Positions 55,067 through 64,000 of a DNA stretch of 64,000 bases are shown in pieces. Every line of letters starts with the position of its first letter. The stretch's first letter is position 1. The notes under the pieces were generated by a model. That model ran no database searches, was not told where the DNA came from, and saw nothing but the letters and a program-made list of their open reading frames with translations. The DNA comes from Streptomyces sp. NBC_00236 (GTDB lineage Bacteria; Actinomycetota; Actinomycetes; Streptomycetales; Streptomycetaceae), in assembly GCF_036195045.1 (NCBI RefSeq), contig NZ_CP108100.1:3658001-3722000 (forward strand). The letters are read 5' to 3'. The translations under genes and the position numbers were made by a program.

Positions 55067-55927
55067 ATGAGTACGTTGCATGGACGAGGCACGGTGCAGG
55101 GCCTGCCGGAGTGGGACCGCTGCGCGGTCATGGGTGTCGTCAACGTGACCCCGGACTCCTTCTCCGACGGGGGCCGCTGGTTCGACACCACGGCGGCCGT
55201 CAAGCACGGCCTCGACCTGGTCGGTGAGGGCGCCGACCTGGTCGACGTCGGCGGTGAGTCGACCCGCCCCGGTGCGAGCCGGGTGGACGAGTCGGAGGAG
55301 CTTCGCCGGGTGGTCCCGGTGGTCCGCGGCCTGGCTTCGGAGGGGGTCACGGTCTCCGTCGACACCATGCGGGCCCGGGTCGCCGAGCAGGCCGTCGCCG
55401 CGGGAGCGGTCCTGGTCAACGACGTGAGCGGCGGGCTCGCCGACCCGGACATGGTCCCGGTCGTCGCGGCCGCCTCGGTGCCGTTCGTCGTCATGCACTG
55501 GCGCGGCTTCAGCGAGTCCATGAACAGCAGGGCGGTGTACGGGGACGTCGTGGCCGAGGTCGTGGAGGAACTGCGGGTCCGGATGGACGCCGTGGTCGCC
55601 GGGGGTGTCGCCCCCGAACGGATCGTGATCGACCCGGGCCTCGGCTTCGCCAAGGACGCCGCCCACGACCTGTCGCTCATCGCCCGGCTGGACGCGCTGC
55701 ACGGCCTCGGCCGCCCGCTGCTGGTCGCGGCGTCGCGGAAGCGGTTCCTGGGGCACGTACTGGCCGGTGAGGGCGGGGCCCCGCCGCCCGCCCGCGAGCG
55801 CGACGCGGCCACCGCCGCGGTCTCCGCGCTCTCCGCCCGGGCCGGTGCCTGGGCCGTCCGGGTCCACGAGGTACGGGCCACCGCCGACGCCGTCCGGGTC
55901 GCCCGCGCGGTCGAGGGAGCCGCGTGA
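55067..55927 (+). CDS. folP: dihydropteroate synthase
   Basis: Condenses p-aminobenzoate with hydroxymethyl-dihydropterin diphosphate in folate synthesis; target of sulfonamides. The 286-residue TIM barrel has the two family signatures MGVVNVTPDSFSDGG and VDVGGESTRPGA, with SVDTMRARVAEQA, LVNDVSGG, IVIDPGLGFAK and LLVAASRKRFLG. It heads a folate gene group on the plus strand (folP, NTF2-like gene, folB, folK); folE is convergent nearby. The stop overlaps the next start by 4 nt (GTGA). Confidence 0.97.
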   Translation: MSTLHGRGTVQGLPEWDRCAVMGVVNVTPDSFSDGGRWFDTTAAVKHGLDLVGEGADLVDVGGESTRPGASRVDESEELRRVVPVVRGLASEGVTVSVDTMRARVAEQAVAAGAVLVNDVSGGLADPDMVPVVAAASVPFVVMHWRGFSESMNSRAVYGDVVAEVVEELRVRMDAVVAGGVAPERIVIDPGLGFAKDAAHDLSLIARLDALHGLGRPLLVAASRKRFLGHVLAGEGGAPPPARERDAATAAVSALSARAGAWAVRVHEVRATADAVRVARAVEGAA

Positions 55928-56406
55928 ACGAGCCGCAGGACGAGCAGACCTCCGCCGCCGACGACATCGCGGCGGTCGAGCGGGCCAACACCGCGTTCTA
56001 CGAGGCCATGGAGCGCGGCGACCTGGACGAGCTGACCGGGCTCTGGCTGCCCGGGGAGGACCTCACCGTCTCCTGCGTCCACCCCGGCTGGCCGGTGCTC
56101 ACGGGACGCGGCGAGGTGCTGCGCAGTTACGCCCTGATCATGGCGAACACCGAGTACATCCAGTTCTTCCTGACCGACGTCGGGGTCTCCATGACGGGCG
56201 ACACCGCCCTGGTGACCTGCACCGAGAACATCCTCAGCGGCGGCCCCGCCGAGGAGGGCAGCTCGCTCGGGCCGCTCGTCGGCCAACTGGTCGTCGCGAC
56301 CAATGTGTTCCGCCGCACTCCGGACGGCTGGAAGCTCTGGTCCCACCACGGCTCGCCCGTACTGGCCGAAACCGGTGAGGAAGAGGACGAAGACTCCTCG
56401 TCCTGA
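55924..56406 (+). CDS. SnoaL/NTF2-like protein embedded in the folate operon
   Basis: A 160-residue protein with the cone-shaped NTF2/SnoaL-like fold: AAVERANTAFYEAMERGDLDELTGLWLPGEDLTVSCVHPGWPVLTGRGEVLRSYALIM, then VGVSMTGDTALVTCTENIL and LVVATNVFRRTPDGWKLWSHHGSPV. The last 12 residues are acidic (EEEDEDSSS). The GTG start overlaps the folP stop by 4 nt, so it is coupled to folate synthesis. No standard folate step is assigned to this fold; it might be a pocket enzyme or binding protein for a pterin. A 212-bp gap to folB follows. Confidence 0.88.
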   Translation: MNEPQDEQTSAADDIAAVERANTAFYEAMERGDLDELTGLWLPGEDLTVSCVHPGWPVLTGRGEVLRSYALIMANTEYIQFFLTDVGVSMTGDTALVTCTENILSGGPAEEGSSLGPLVGQLVVATNVFRRTPDGWKLWSHHGSPVLAETGEEEDEDSSS

Positions 56407-56618
56407 GCGGGTACAACGCCCATAGGGGCCCGAAAGGCAGCTCGGCGGGGTTGGAACCGGGCACATCGGGGTATCAGCGGCTACCAGTCCCGTACCGCCG
56501 TGTCCATAGCCCCCGCGGGGGAGGACTGTCGGCGCTCGCAGGTAGATTCGGAAATGGGTATGCGGCCGCCCGCACGCGGCTCCGTACCCCCTCGACAACA
56601 ACAGCAGGAGTGATTCGC

Positions 56619-56978
56619 GTGGATCGTGTCGCGCTGCGCGGCCTCAAGGCCCGTGGGCACCATGGCGTCTTTCCCCGGGAACGGGAAGAGGGACAGACGT
56701 TCATCGTGGACCTGGTGCTCGGCCTCGACACCCGCCCCGCGGCAGCCGCGGACGACCTCACCAGGACCGTGCACTACGGCGTGGTCGCCGAAGAGGTCGT
56801 GGCCGTGGTCCAGGGCGAACCGGTCGATCTGATCGAGACGCTCGCGGAGCGCATCGCCCAGCAGTGCCTCAAGCACGAAGGCGTCGAGGAGGTGGAGGTC
56901 GTGGTCCACAAGCCGGATGCGCCCATCACCGTCCCCTTCGACGACGTCACCGTCACCATCACCCGGAGCCGAGCATGA
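56619..56978 (+). CDS. folB: dihydroneopterin aldolase
   Basis: Cleaves 7,8-dihydroneopterin to 6-hydroxymethyl-dihydropterin and glycolaldehyde. The 119-residue tunnelling fold has VDRVALRGLKARGHHGVFPREREEGQTFIVDLVLGLD, VHYGVVAEEVVAVVQGEPVDLIETLAERIAQQCL and VEVVVHKPDAPI; the catalytic Lys is in the last segment. The GTG start at 56619 is supported by CAGGAG 8-13 nt upstream. The stop overlaps the folK start (ATGA). Confidence 0.96.
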   Translation: MDRVALRGLKARGHHGVFPREREEGQTFIVDLVLGLDTRPAAAADDLTRTVHYGVVAEEVVAVVQGEPVDLIETLAERIAQQCLKHEGVEEVEVVVHKPDAPITVPFDDVTVTITRSRA

Positions 56979-57586
56979 CTGCATTTTCTACCGAGGGGCA
57001 GAGCGACCCGACCGTACAGCCGGTTCCCGCCTCCGTGGTCGAGCAGGTGGACGCCGCGGACATCACCCTCTCCAACCCCAAACGCGCCGTGATCTCCCTA
57101 GGCTCCAATCTGGGCAACCGCCTGGAGACCCTCCAGGGCGCCATCGACGCCCTGGAGGACACGCCGGGCCTCCGGGTCAAGGCCGTCTCCCCCGTGTACG
57201 AGACGGAGCCGTGGGGCGTCGACCCCGGCTCCCAGCCGTCGTACTTCAACGCGGTCGTCGTCGTGAAGACGACGCTGCCCCCGTCCTCCCTCCTGGAGCG
57301 CGGCCAGGCCATCGAGGAGGCCTTCGACCGGGTACGCGCGGAGCGCTGGGGGCCGCGCACCATCGACGTGGACATCGTCGCGTACGCCGACGTCGTCTCC
57401 GACGACCCGGAGCTCACCCTCCCCCACCCCCGGGCCCGCGAGCGCGCCTTCGTGCTCGCCCCGTGGCACGACGTGGACCCCGAGGCCCAACTGCCCGGCG
57501 CCGGCCCCGTCGCCGCTCTGCTGGCCGGTGTGGGGCGCGACGGCGTACTGCCCCGGGCCGACCTGGAACTCCGGCTGCCCGAGTAG
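56975..57586 (+). CDS. folK: 2-amino-4-hydroxy-6-hydroxymethyldihydropteridine diphosphokinase
   Basis: Pyrophosphorylates hydroxymethyl-dihydropterin, giving the substrate of FolP. The product is 203 residues; an N-terminal 40-residue extension (TAFSTEGQSDPTVQPVPAS...) precedes the fold. Signature parts are AVISLGSNLGNRLETLQGAIDAL, VYETEPWGV, YFNAVVVVKT and the diagnostic WGPRTIDVDIVAY, followed by LPHPRARERAFVLAPW. It is translated together with folB. A 16-bp tandem repeat follows 26 bp after its stop. Confidence 0.96.
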   Translation: MTAFSTEGQSDPTVQPVPASVVEQVDAADITLSNPKRAVISLGSNLGNRLETLQGAIDALEDTPGLRVKAVSPVYETEPWGVDPGSQPSYFNAVVVVKTTLPPSSLLERGQAIEEAFDRVRAERWGPRTIDVDIVAYADVVSDDPELTLPHPRARERAFVLAPWHDVDPEAQLPGAGPVAALLAGVGRDGVLPRADLELRLPE

Positions 57587-57612
57587 TCGTTAGGCTCGGA
57601 GGAGACAGCAGG

Positions 57613-57676
57613 ACATCCACAGGCCAGGCCCTCCACAGGCCAGAACATCCACGGGCCTGGACATCCACAGGCGGCG
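57613..57676. repeat. four exact-length 16-bp tandem units with TCCACAGG core
   Basis: The units are ACATCCACAGGCCAGG, CCCTCCACAGGCCAGA, ACATCCACGGGCCTGG and ACATCCACAGGCGGCG. The period is 16 bp throughout. The core is related to the DnaA-box sequence and to the palindrome at 39257-39281. The array occupies most of the gap between folK and the DUF3180 gene. Confidence 0.85.
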
Positions 57677-57692
57677 AAGGGCGGCTCACCCG

Positions 57693-58175
57693 GTGAAGCA
57701 ACTACGGCTCGGAGTACTGGCCGGCCTCTTCGCCGCGGCCGGGGTGCTGTCCTGGGGCGGCGCCCGCCTCTGGGACTCCCTCGGCACCCTGCCGAGCGTC
57801 CCGCTGTTCGCACCCATCGTGCTCGCGGTGATCGCCGTGGTCCTGCTGGCGACGGCGCTCTCCATCCGCTCCCGGCTGCGCGCCCAGCGCGAGCGCCGGC
57901 CGGGCGCCAAGGGCGTCGAGCCCCTGATGGCGGCCCGTGCCGTGGTCTTCGGCCAGGCCAGCGCCCTCGTCGTCGCCCTGGTCGCCGGGATGTACGGCGG
58001 CACCGGCGTCTTCCTGCTCGGCTCCCTCGACATCCCGCCCCGCCGCGACCAGGCCATCTACGCGGGCTTCGCGGTCCTGGCCGGCATCGCGGTGATCGCG
58101 GCGGCCCTGTTCCTGGAACGTGTCTGCAAGCTCCCGGACGACGAGGACGACAACAAGAACGCGGCGGCGGCGTAG
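57693..58175 (+). CDS. DUF3180 family membrane protein
   Basis: A 160-residue integral membrane protein starting with GTG. Four helices: LGVLAGLFAAAGVLSWGGARL, PLFAPIVLAVIAVVLLATALS, VVFGQASALVVALVAGMYGG and AIYAGFAVLAGIAVIAAALFL. The pattern, with RARAVVFGQASALVVALVAG-like and DIPPRRDQ motifs, matches DUF3180, an actinobacterial family constantly found behind folK. Its tail is acidic (KLPDDEDDNKN). Function is unknown; co-location suggests an indirect link to folate or ftsH. Confidence 0.88.
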   Translation: MKQLRLGVLAGLFAAAGVLSWGGARLWDSLGTLPSVPLFAPIVLAVIAVVLLATALSIRSRLRAQRERRPGAKGVEPLMAARAVVFGQASALVVALVAGMYGGTGVFLLGSLDIPPRRDQAIYAGFAVLAGIAVIAAALFLERVCKLPDDEDDNKNAAAA

Positions 58176-58203
58176 GCCGCCCGTTCCCGTCCCGGCCGGC
58201 GCG

Positions 58204-58809
58204 TCAGCGCGCCATGATCAGGCTCATGGCCTCGGCGCGCGTCGCGGGGTCGCGGAGCTGTCCGCGCACCGCCGAGGTCAGCGTCTTCGCCCCGGGCTTG
58301 CGGATCCCGCGCATCGACATGCACATGTGCTCGCACTCCACGACGACGATGACGCCGCGCGGCTCCAGGATCCCCATCAGGGACTCGGCGATCTGCGTGG
58401 TGAGGCGCTCCTGGACCTGCGGCCGGCGGGCGTAGACGTCCACCAGCCGGGCCAGCTTCGACAGACCGGTGATCTTGCCGCTGGTCGCCGGGATGTACCC
58501 GACGTGCGCCACTCCGCGGAACGGCACCAGGTGGTGTTCACAGGTGCTGAACACCTCGATGTCCTTGACCAGCACCATCTCGTCGTGGCCCAGGTCGAAC
58601 GTGGTCGTCAGGACGTCCTCGGGCTCCTGGTAGAGGCCGGCGAATATCTCCTTGTACGCCCGCGCCACGCGCCCCGGAGTCTCCCGCAGCCCCTCCCGGT
58701 CCGGGTCCTCCCCGACGGCGATGAGCAGCTCGCGTACGGCCGCCTCGGCCCGCTTCTCGTCGAACTCGCCGATCGAACCCTGGCCGTCCAGCGTCACCGG
58801 GTCGGTCAT
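58204..58809 (-). CDS. folE: GTP cyclohydrolase I
   Basis: Converts GTP to dihydroneopterin triphosphate, the first folate/pterin step. The product is 201 residues from the ATG at 58809. Zinc-ligand region [24 protein letters not shown] and [20 protein letters not shown] carry the Cys-His-Cys site. [24 protein letters not shown] is also typical. It is downstream of ftsH on the same strand, separated by a strong hairpin (58867-58903), and convergent with DUF3180 (28 bp). Confidence 0.97.
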   Translation of the reverse strand: MTDPVTLDGQGSIGEFDEKRAEAAVRELLIAVGEDPDREGLRETPGRVARAYKEIFAGLYQEPEDVLTTTFDLGHDEMVLVKDIEVFSTCEHHLVPFRGVAHVGYIPATSGKITGLSKLARLVDVYARRPQVQERLTTQIAESLMGILEPRGVIVVVECEHMCMSMRGIRKPGAKTLTSAVRGQLRDPATRAEAMSLIMAR

Positions 58810-58866
58810 CTGTGCCTCGTTCCTCAGAGCTTCACTGCGTGGACATCCGCGCAGGTGTACGGAAAA

Positions 58867-58903
58867 GCCGCGCCCCCACAGGCTAAAACCTGGGGGGCGC
58901 GGC
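58867..58903 (-). terminator. hairpin between ftsH and folE
   Basis: GCCGCGCCCCC (58867-58877) pairs with GGGGGCGCGGC (58893-58903), and CAGG/CCTG extends the stem around loop CTAAAA. A second weaker stem (CCCGGT with ACCGGG at about 58917-58952) lies next to the ftsH stop. This is likely the ftsH terminator, or an attenuator for folE. Confidence 0.75.
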
Positions 58904-58958
58904 ATCCATTCCGGGCCCGGTACAGCCCCCGTGACAGGGGCCACACCGGGGTCGGTGT

Positions 58959-60983
58959 CTAGCTCTCGGGACGCTCCTCGGGGACCGCCTCGGTCACCGG
59001 AACCGTGTCCGTGACCGAGCCGTTCGCCGTGGTGGCGCCGTTGGTGAGGGCGAGCTCCTTCGGGGAGAGCACCGGCGGCCGGGTGGACGGCGTGCGCCGG
59101 GCGGAGCCGGTCCACGCCGGACGGGCCGGACGCTTGACGATCGGAGCGAAGATCTCGGCGATCTCCGCCTTGCCGAGGGTCTCCTTCTCAAGGAGCTGGA
59201 GAACCAGGGCGTCCAGAACGTCGCGGTTCTCGACCAGGATCTCCCACGCATCGTTGTGCGCGGTCTCGATGAGCTTCTTGACCTCTTCGTCGACCAGCGC
59301 GGCGACCTCTTCCGAGTAGTCGCGCTGGTGGCCCATCTCGCGGCCCACGAACGGCTCGGTGTTGTCGCCACCGAACTTGATCGCGCCGAGCCGCTCCGTC
59401 ATGCCGTACTGCGTGACCATCGCGCGGGCCGTTGCCGTGGCCTTCTCGATGTCGTTGGCAGCGCCGGTCGTCGGGTCGTGGAAGACCAGCTCCTCGGCCG
59501 CGCGCCCGCCCAGCATGTAAGCCAGCTGGTCGAGCATCTCGTTGCGCGTCGTGGAGTACTTGTCCTCCTCCGGGAGCACCATCGTGTAACCGAGGGCACG
59601 GCCGCGGGAGAGGATCGTGATCTTGTGGACCGGGTCCGACTGAGGTGAGGCCGCCGCGACCAGGGCGTGTCCGCCCTCGTGGTACGCGGTGATCTTCTTC
59701 TCCTTCTCGGACATGATCCGGGTCCGCTTCTGCGGGCCCGCCACGACGCGGTCGATGGCCTCGTCGAGCATGTTGTTGTCGATCAGCTTCAGATTGCCGC
59801 GCGCCGTGAGGAGCGCCGCCTCGTTCAGCACGTTCGACAGGTCGGCACCGGTGAAACCGGGCGTACGACGGGCAACGGCGCCGAGATCGACGTCCGGTGC
59901 GACCGGCTTGCCCTTCTGGTGGACCTTGAGGATCTCCAGACGGCCCAGCATGTCCGGCCGGTCGACCGCGATCTGCCGGTCGAAACGGCCCGGGCGCAGC
60001 AGCGCCGGGTCGAGGATGTCCGGACGGTTCGTGGCGGCGATCAGGATGACGCCACCCTTCACGTCGAAGCCGTCCATCTCCACGAGCAGCTGGTTCAGCG
60101 TCTGCTCGCGCTCGTCGTGGCCGCCGCCCATACCGGCACCGCGGTGCCGGCCGACAGCGTCGATCTCGTCGACGAAGACGATCGCCGGGGCGTTCGCCTT
60201 GGCCTGCTCGAAGAGGTCACGGACACGGGAGGCACCGACACCGACGAACATCTCGACGAAGTCGGAACCGGAGATCGAGTAGAACGGGACGCCCGCCTCG
60301 CCGGCGACGGCGCGTGCGAGCAGCGTCTTGCCCGTACCGGGAGGTCCGTACAGCAGGACACCCTTGGGGATCTTGGCGCCGACGGCCTGGAACTTCGCCG
60401 GCTCCTGCAGGAACTCCTTGATCTCGTGGAGTTCCTCGACCGCCTCGTCCGAGCCCGCCACATCGGCGAACGTCGTCTTCGGGGTGTCCTTGGTGATCAG
60501 CTTGGCCTTGGACTTGCCGAACTGCATGACCTTGGAGCCGCCACCCTGCATCTGGTTCATCAGAAACAGGAAGACGACCACGATGAGGACGAACGGCAGC
60601 AGCGAGAAGAGGATCGAGACGAACGGGGACTGCTTCGACGGCGAGACGGTGTAACCGTTCTCGATGTCACCGCTCTCGAACTTCTTCTGCAGCGTATCGG
60701 CGAGCTCGACGCCCTGGTTGCCGATGTAGCTCGCCTGGAACTTGCTGCCGGACTCGCCCGAGAGCTTCTGGTCCTTTTTCAGCTCGATCTTGATGATGTG
60801 ATCGTCACCGGTGGTGAGCTTGGCCTCATCCACCTGGTTCTTACTGATCGCCTGGATCACCTTGCCGGTGTCCACCGTCTTGTAGCCGCCACCCGAGCCG
60901 ACGACATTCATCAACACGACCACGGCGAGGACGGCCAGCACGATCCACATGACCGGCCCACGGAAGTATCGCTTCACGTCCAT
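58959..60983 (-). CDS. ftsH: ATP-dependent zinc metalloprotease FtsH
   Basis: A 674-residue membrane protease for quality control of membrane and regulatory proteins. TM1 is at about 11-28 and TM2 at 121-142, with an extracytoplasmic domain between. Walker A is GPPGTGKT at 213-220, Walker [12 protein letters not shown], the SRH region [21 protein letters not shown], and the zinc site HEGGH at 435-439 with a downstream Asp/Glu in [11 protein letters not shown]. The C-terminal 70 residues are Pro/Thr-rich. The start is ATG 60983. It is upstream of folE and downstream of hpt on the same strand, the common actinobacterial order. Confidence 0.98.
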   Translation of the reverse strand: MDVKRYFRGPVMWIVLAVLAVVVLMNVVGSGGGYKTVDTGKVIQAISKNQVDEAKLTTGDDHIIKIELKKDQKLSGESGSKFQASYIGNQGVELADTLQKKFESGDIENGYTVSPSKQSPFVSILFSLLPFVLIVVVFLFLMNQMQGGGSKVMQFGKSKAKLITKDTPKTTFADVAGSDEAVEELHEIKEFLQEPAKFQAVGAKIPKGVLLYGPPGTGKTLLARAVAGEAGVPFYSISGSDFVEMFVGVGASRVRDLFEQAKANAPAIVFVDEIDAVGRHRGAGMGGGHDEREQTLNQLLVEMDGFDVKGGVILIAATNRPDILDPALLRPGRFDRQIAVDRPDMLGRLEILKVHQKGKPVAPDVDLGAVARRTPGFTGADLSNVLNEAALLTARGNLKLIDNNMLDEAIDRVVAGPQKRTRIMSEKEKKITAYHEGGHALVAAASPQSDPVHKITILSRGRALGYTMVLPEEDKYSTTRNEMLDQLAYMLGGRAAEELVFHDPTTGAANDIEKATATARAMVTQYGMTERLGAIKFGGDNTEPFVGREMGHQRDYSEEVAALVDEEVKKLIETAHNDAWEILVENRDVLDALVLQLLEKETLGKAEIAEIFAPIVKRPARPAWTGSARRTPSTRPPVLSPKELALTNGATTANGSVTDTVPVTEAVPEERPES

Positions 60984-61179
60984 CCATACGGAGCGAAGTC
61001 GCCCCGTCCCTCCTGCCCGTAGGTAAATGCTGCTGTGAGTAAAGACTGTTCTTCGGACGGTACCCCAGCATTGTCACCGACGACCGTCGGGGACGTCTGT
61101 CAAACCCGCCTTCGAAGGCTCAACGGCGGGAAATCGGTGAGGGTTCCCCGCCGCCGGGGCGGGTTCGCCGGTGTCGGAG

Positions 61180-61734
61180 TCAGCCGCCGTACACGTGCGG
61201 GGCGAGGGTGCCGACGAAGGGCAGGTTGCGGTACTTCTCCGCGTAGTCCAGCCCGTAGCCGACGACGAACTCGTTGGGGATGTCGAACCCGACCCACTTG
61301 CAGTCGAGCGCGACCTTCGCCGCGTCGGGCTTGCGCAGCAGGGTGCAGATCTCCAGCGACGCGGGCTCGCGCGAACCCAGGTTCGACATCAGCCAGGACA
61401 GCGTCAGGCCCGAGTCGATGATGTCCTCGACGATCAGGACGTGCTTGCCCTTGATGTCGGTGTCGAGGTCCTTGAGGATCCGGACGACACCGGAGGACTG
61501 GGTGCCCGCGCCGTACGACGAGACGGCCATCCAGTCCATGGTGACGGGGGTGGACAGCGCGCGCGCCAGGTCCGCCATGACCATCACCGCGCCCTTGAGG
61601 ACTCCGACGAGGAGCAGGTCCTTGCCCGCGTACTCCGCGTCGATCTTCGCGGCCAGCTCGACGAGCTTCGCGTCGATCTCTTCCTTGGTGAGGAGCACCG
61701 ACTGAAGGTCGGTACCCATGTCCTTCTCGTTCAC
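61180..61734 (-). CDS. hpt: hypoxanthine-guanine phosphoribosyltransferase
   Basis: A purine salvage enzyme: hypoxanthine or guanine plus PRPP gives IMP or GMP. The product is 184 residues if the GTG at 61734 is used; the ATG at 61719 is a close alternative, but its purine-rich stretch is too near. The PRPP-binding motif is [17 protein letters not shown], the flexible-loop region [17 protein letters not shown], and the C-terminal [24 protein letters not shown] is typical of bacterial Hpt. It lies between tilS and ftsH, as in most Gram-positive bacteria. Confidence 0.96.
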   Translation of the reverse strand: MNEKDMGTDLQSVLLTKEEIDAKLVELAAKIDAEYAGKDLLLVGVLKGAVMVMADLARALSTPVTMDWMAVSSYGAGTQSSGVVRILKDLDTDIKGKHVLIVEDIIDSGLTLSWLMSNLGSREPASLEICTLLRKPDAAKVALDCKWVGFDIPNEFVVGYGLDYAEKYRNLPFVGTLAPHVYGG

Positions 61735-61817
61735 CCGCGTCTCTTTCTTTGCCTGCCGGGTCCGGGACGGTGCCCGGGCCTGCGCGGCCGCTCGCCTGCA
61801 TGTCAGCCGCTTGTACG

Positions 61818-62909
61818 TCAGCTCTGCCGAATCACCAGTCTGCCACCCTGGCGCAGGGCTTCGACGCGGCCGGGGAGGTTGATGGCCTGCTGGCCGCGCC
61901 AGCCGGTGATGAGGCGGTCGACTTCCTCGATGTGCCGGGCGAAGAGGGACCCGGCCGGGGAGCCCGCCTCTATGGCCGCGCGGCGCAGGACGCGGCGGCG
62001 GACGGCGGGAGGCAGCGCGTGCAGCTTGGCGCACTCCAGCAGGCCCGCGTCGTCGCGTACATCACGTCCGGCCTCGGCGGCCCAGGTGTCCAGGGCGTCG
62101 GCGTCGTCGCGGGAGAGCTGCGCCGTACGGGCCAGCGCCTCGACGACTCCTTTGCCCAGCGCCTTCTCCAGGGCGGGCAGGCCCTCGTGGCGCAGCCGGG
62201 AGCGCGTGTAGGCGGGGTCGATGTTGTGCGGGTCGTCCCAGACGGGCAGGGACTGGGCCAGACAGGCCGTGCGGGCGGTCTGCCGGTCGAGCTGGAGGAA
62301 GGGGCGGCGGTAGCGGCCGGCCGGTCCGGATGCGGCGGCCATGCCGGAGAGGGAGCGGATACCGGAACCGCGGGCGAGGCCGAGCAGCACCGTCTCCGCC
62401 TGGTCGTCGCGGGTGTGGCCGAGCAGGACGGCGGCGGCGCCGTGGCGTTCGGCGGCGGCGTCCAGGGCCGCGTAGCGGGCGTCGCGGGCGGCGGCCTCGG
62501 GCCCGCCCTCATGGCCGACCCGCACGGCGACGGCCTCGACCGGGTCGAGGTCCATGGCGGTGAGGCGGCCGACGACCTCGGTGGCGCGGGTGTCGGAGCC
62601 GTTCTGGAGGCCGTGGTCGACGGTGATGCCACCGGCCCGGACGGCGAGCTTCCGGGCCTCGAAGGCGAGGGCGGAGGCGAGCGCCATGGAATCGGCGCCG
62701 CCGGAACACGCGACCAGTACCAGGGGGGTGTCGGTGCGTTCGGGAAGTGCGGGGCGCCGCCTGCCCGCCCCGGCCTCGGCGAGCTCGGGATGCGGGACGC
62801 GTGGGGCGTGCCCGGTGCGTTCGGTCTGTTCGGCGAATTCGGTGAGTACGTCGTGGAGTACGCGGCGGACCGCCAGGCGTATCGCCGCGACCGCAGGATG
62901 GGGACCCAT
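61818..62909 (-). CDS. tilS: tRNA(Ile)-lysidine synthetase
   Basis: Modifies C34 of the AUA-reading tRNA-Ile to lysidine with ATP and lysine. The product is 363 residues from the ATG at 62909. The PP-loop is [17 protein letters not shown], followed by [36 protein letters not shown] and [23 protein letters not shown], the TilS hallmark. The usual C-terminal TilS_C domain is short; the protein ends after [26 protein letters not shown] sequence. It heads tilS-hpt-ftsH on this strand, and the metalloprotease gene lies before it. Confidence 0.95.
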   Translation of the reverse strand: MGPHPAVAAIRLAVRRVLHDVLTEFAEQTERTGHAPRVPHPELAEAGAGRRRPALPERTDTPLVLVACSGGADSMALASALAFEARKLAVRAGGITVDHGLQNGSDTRATEVVGRLTAMDLDPVEAVAVRVGHEGGPEAAARDARYAALDAAAERHGAAAVLLGHTRDDQAETVLLGLARGSGIRSLSGMAAASGPAGRYRRPFLQLDRQTARTACLAQSLPVWDDPHNIDPAYTRSRLRHEGLPALEKALGKGVVEALARTAQLSRDDADALDTWAAEAGRDVRDDAGLLECAKLHALPPAVRRRVLRRAAIEAGSPAGSLFARHIEEVDRLITGWRGQQAINLPGRVEALRQGGRLVIRQS

Positions 62910-63110
62910 GTCCGGTGCCCTTCGTGAAGTTCTGGAGAGGTGCCTCCGAGTGGCGGGACCGAGAAAAGTGCCGTCACTCAGAGTGCGTCGATGGTGACAG
63001 AGCAAACCCGTTCATCGAGCATTGCACGCCTTCCCATGCCCCTACGGTCCCTCGGATGGGTGATTACCGGCGCGTTGCCCTCGGGTCCCGGGCTTGTGCG
63101 CGAGCCGTGA

Positions 63111-64000
63111 TCATGACTCTGCCTTACGGTGCACCCTCGCGATCCAGTCCTCCGGCTTGGCGATCTCCGCCTTGGTCGGGAGGGTGTTGGGCGAGGTCCA
63201 GACCCGGTTGAAGCCGTCCATCCCGACCTCGTCGACCACGGCGCGCACGAACCGCTCGCCGTCGCGGTACTGGCGCAGCTTGGCGTCGAGCCCGAGCAGC
63301 TTGCGCAGCGCCTGGTCGAGGCGGCTCGCGCCGCGCGCCCTGCGCTGCTGGAACTTCTCCCTGATCTCGCCGACGGAGGACACGACCTCGGGGCCGACGC
63401 CGTCCATCACGTAGTCGGCGTGCCCCTCCAGCAGGGACATCACCGCGGTGAGCCGGCCGAGGATCTCGCGCTGGGCGGGTGTCTGGACGATCTCGACGAG
63501 GCTGCGGCCGCCGTCCTCGCCCTCCTCGCCCTCGGGCCGCCCGCCGGCCAGCGACTGGGCGGCCTCACGGAGCCGTTCGAGCACCGTCATCGGGTCGACG
63601 TCGGTCTCGTCGAGGAATGACTGGATCTCGCCCTGCAGATGGTCGCGGAGCCAGGGCACCGCGGTGAACTGCGTGCGGTGCGTCTCCTCGTGGAGGGCGA
63701 CCCAGAGGCGGAAGTCGTGCGGGTCCACCTCCAGCTCCCGCTCGACGTGGACGATGTTCGGGGCGACCAGCAGGAGCCGGCCGCCGCCGTCGGCCGAGGC
63801 CGGGAGCTCACGGGTGGCGGGGGCGAACGTCTCGTACTGGCCGAGGACCCGGGAGGCCAGGAACGACAGCAGCATCCCCACCTCCACACCGGTCACCTTG
63901 GAGCCGACCGCGCCGAGCACGGCACCGCCCGCACCGCCGCCGCGCCGCTCCTCCATCTTGTCCAGGAGGGGGCGCAGCAGTTCCCGGAAGCCCGCGACGT
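63111..64000 (-). CDS. zinc-dependent metalloprotease family protein (5' end outside the window)
   Basis: A coding frame open from the stop at 63111 to the window edge (about 296 codons visible, start not seen). It contains HExxH in LWVALHEETHRTQFTAVPWLRDHL, followed by LLEGHADYVMDGVG with a possible third zinc ligand, and RARGASRLDQALRKLLGLDAKLRQY RDGERF. This matches the actinobacterial DUF2342/zinc-dependent metalloprotease family found next to tilS. No signal sequence can be judged because the N-terminus is missing. Substrate is unknown; a cytosolic or envelope-associated role cannot be distinguished. Confidence 0.85.
   Translation of the reverse strand, partial: VAGFRELLRPLLDKMEERRGGGAGGAVLGAVGSKVTGVEVGMLLSFLASRVLGQYETFAPATRELPASADGGGRLLLVAPNIVHVERELEVDPHDFRLWVALHEETHRTQFTAVPWLRDHLQGEIQSFLDETDVDPMTVLERLREAAQSLAGGRPEGEEGEDGGRSLVEIVQTPAQREILGRLTAVMSLLEGHADYVMDGVGPEVVSSVGEIREKFQQRRARGASRLDQALRKLLGLDAKLRQYRDGERFVRAVVDEVGMDGFNRVWTSPNTLPTKAEIAKPEDWIARVHRKAES

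Noticed and set aside
58867..58903. Riboswitch in front of folE
   Set aside because: The structure is a simple GC stem with a short loop after ftsH, best read as a terminator; no conserved ligand-binding core is visible.

Overview
The window is a high-GC chromosomal segment from a Streptomyces or a very close relative. The evidence is strong third-position G/C bias, many GTG starts, 4-nt start/stop overlaps, and a gene order that I recall (not searched) as the S. coelicolor core stretch from just before ilvD (about SCO3336) to tilS and the following metalloprotease (about SCO3407). Landmarks are ilvD, radA-disA, sigE-cseABC, clpC, lsr2, panC-nadB-nadC-coaX, an extra nuoD, folP-folB-folK-folE, ftsH, hpt and tilS. 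I saw no rRNA, tRNA, CRISPR array, transposase, integrase or prophage. Most of the window is ordinary core chromosome.

Layout. 1-5518: a GlxA/AraC-type regulator cut by the window edge, a divergent cysteine hydrolase, proC, a two-gene ABC-2 exporter whose start codon lies in an AT-rich palindrome, a methyltransferase and a small membrane protein. 5519-6107: non-coding DNA with a 19-bp tandem repeat, a 286-bp nested inverted repeat that can fold as a three-armed cloverleaf, and a short dispersed repeat. 6108-18744: ilvD, tetR, sugar isomerase, Ppx/GppA phosphatase, a Cys-rich protein, a large sigma-like/anti-sigma-like/BACON membrane protein, radA, disA (c-di-AMP synthesis), an exported protein and mutY. 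18951-22423: the cell-envelope stress operon sigE-cseA-cseB-cseC. 22497-24782: an MFS exporter and divergent TetR repressor sharing a 73-bp inverted-repeat operator. 24801-33510: M23 peptidase, Tat-type beta-propeller lipoprotein, clpC, an SCO3374-family protein, lsr2, GNAT, BlaI-type regulator and small proteins.

33619-40567: a minus-strand cofactor operon (DUF2520-panC-nadB-nadC-coaX) and a divergent threonine aldolase. 40648-46650: an ArsR-type regulator, a two-component system with a TmrB-like P-loop protein, and a MidA-family methyltransferase next to a solitary NuoD paralogue. 46701-51603: a coiled-coil membrane protein and a four-gene compatible-solute ABC importer split across a divergent promoter. 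51933-55036: a membrane-anchored esterase and an MprF/LysX-like aminoacyl-phospholipid synthase. 55067-58809: folate and pterin genes. 58959-64000: ftsH, hpt, tilS and the 3' part of a zinc metalloprotease gene.

Functional links. Cell-envelope maintenance recurs (sigE-cseABC, M23 peptidase, MprF-like enzyme, FtsH), as do cofactor supply (NAD, pantothenate/CoA, folate) and proteolysis (ClpC, FtsH). The least explained material is mostly non-coding: the cloverleaf element, several tandem arrays directly after genes, two sets of TCCACAGG-containing repeats, and a short dispersed repeat that supplies the last residues and stop codon of two unrelated proteins.
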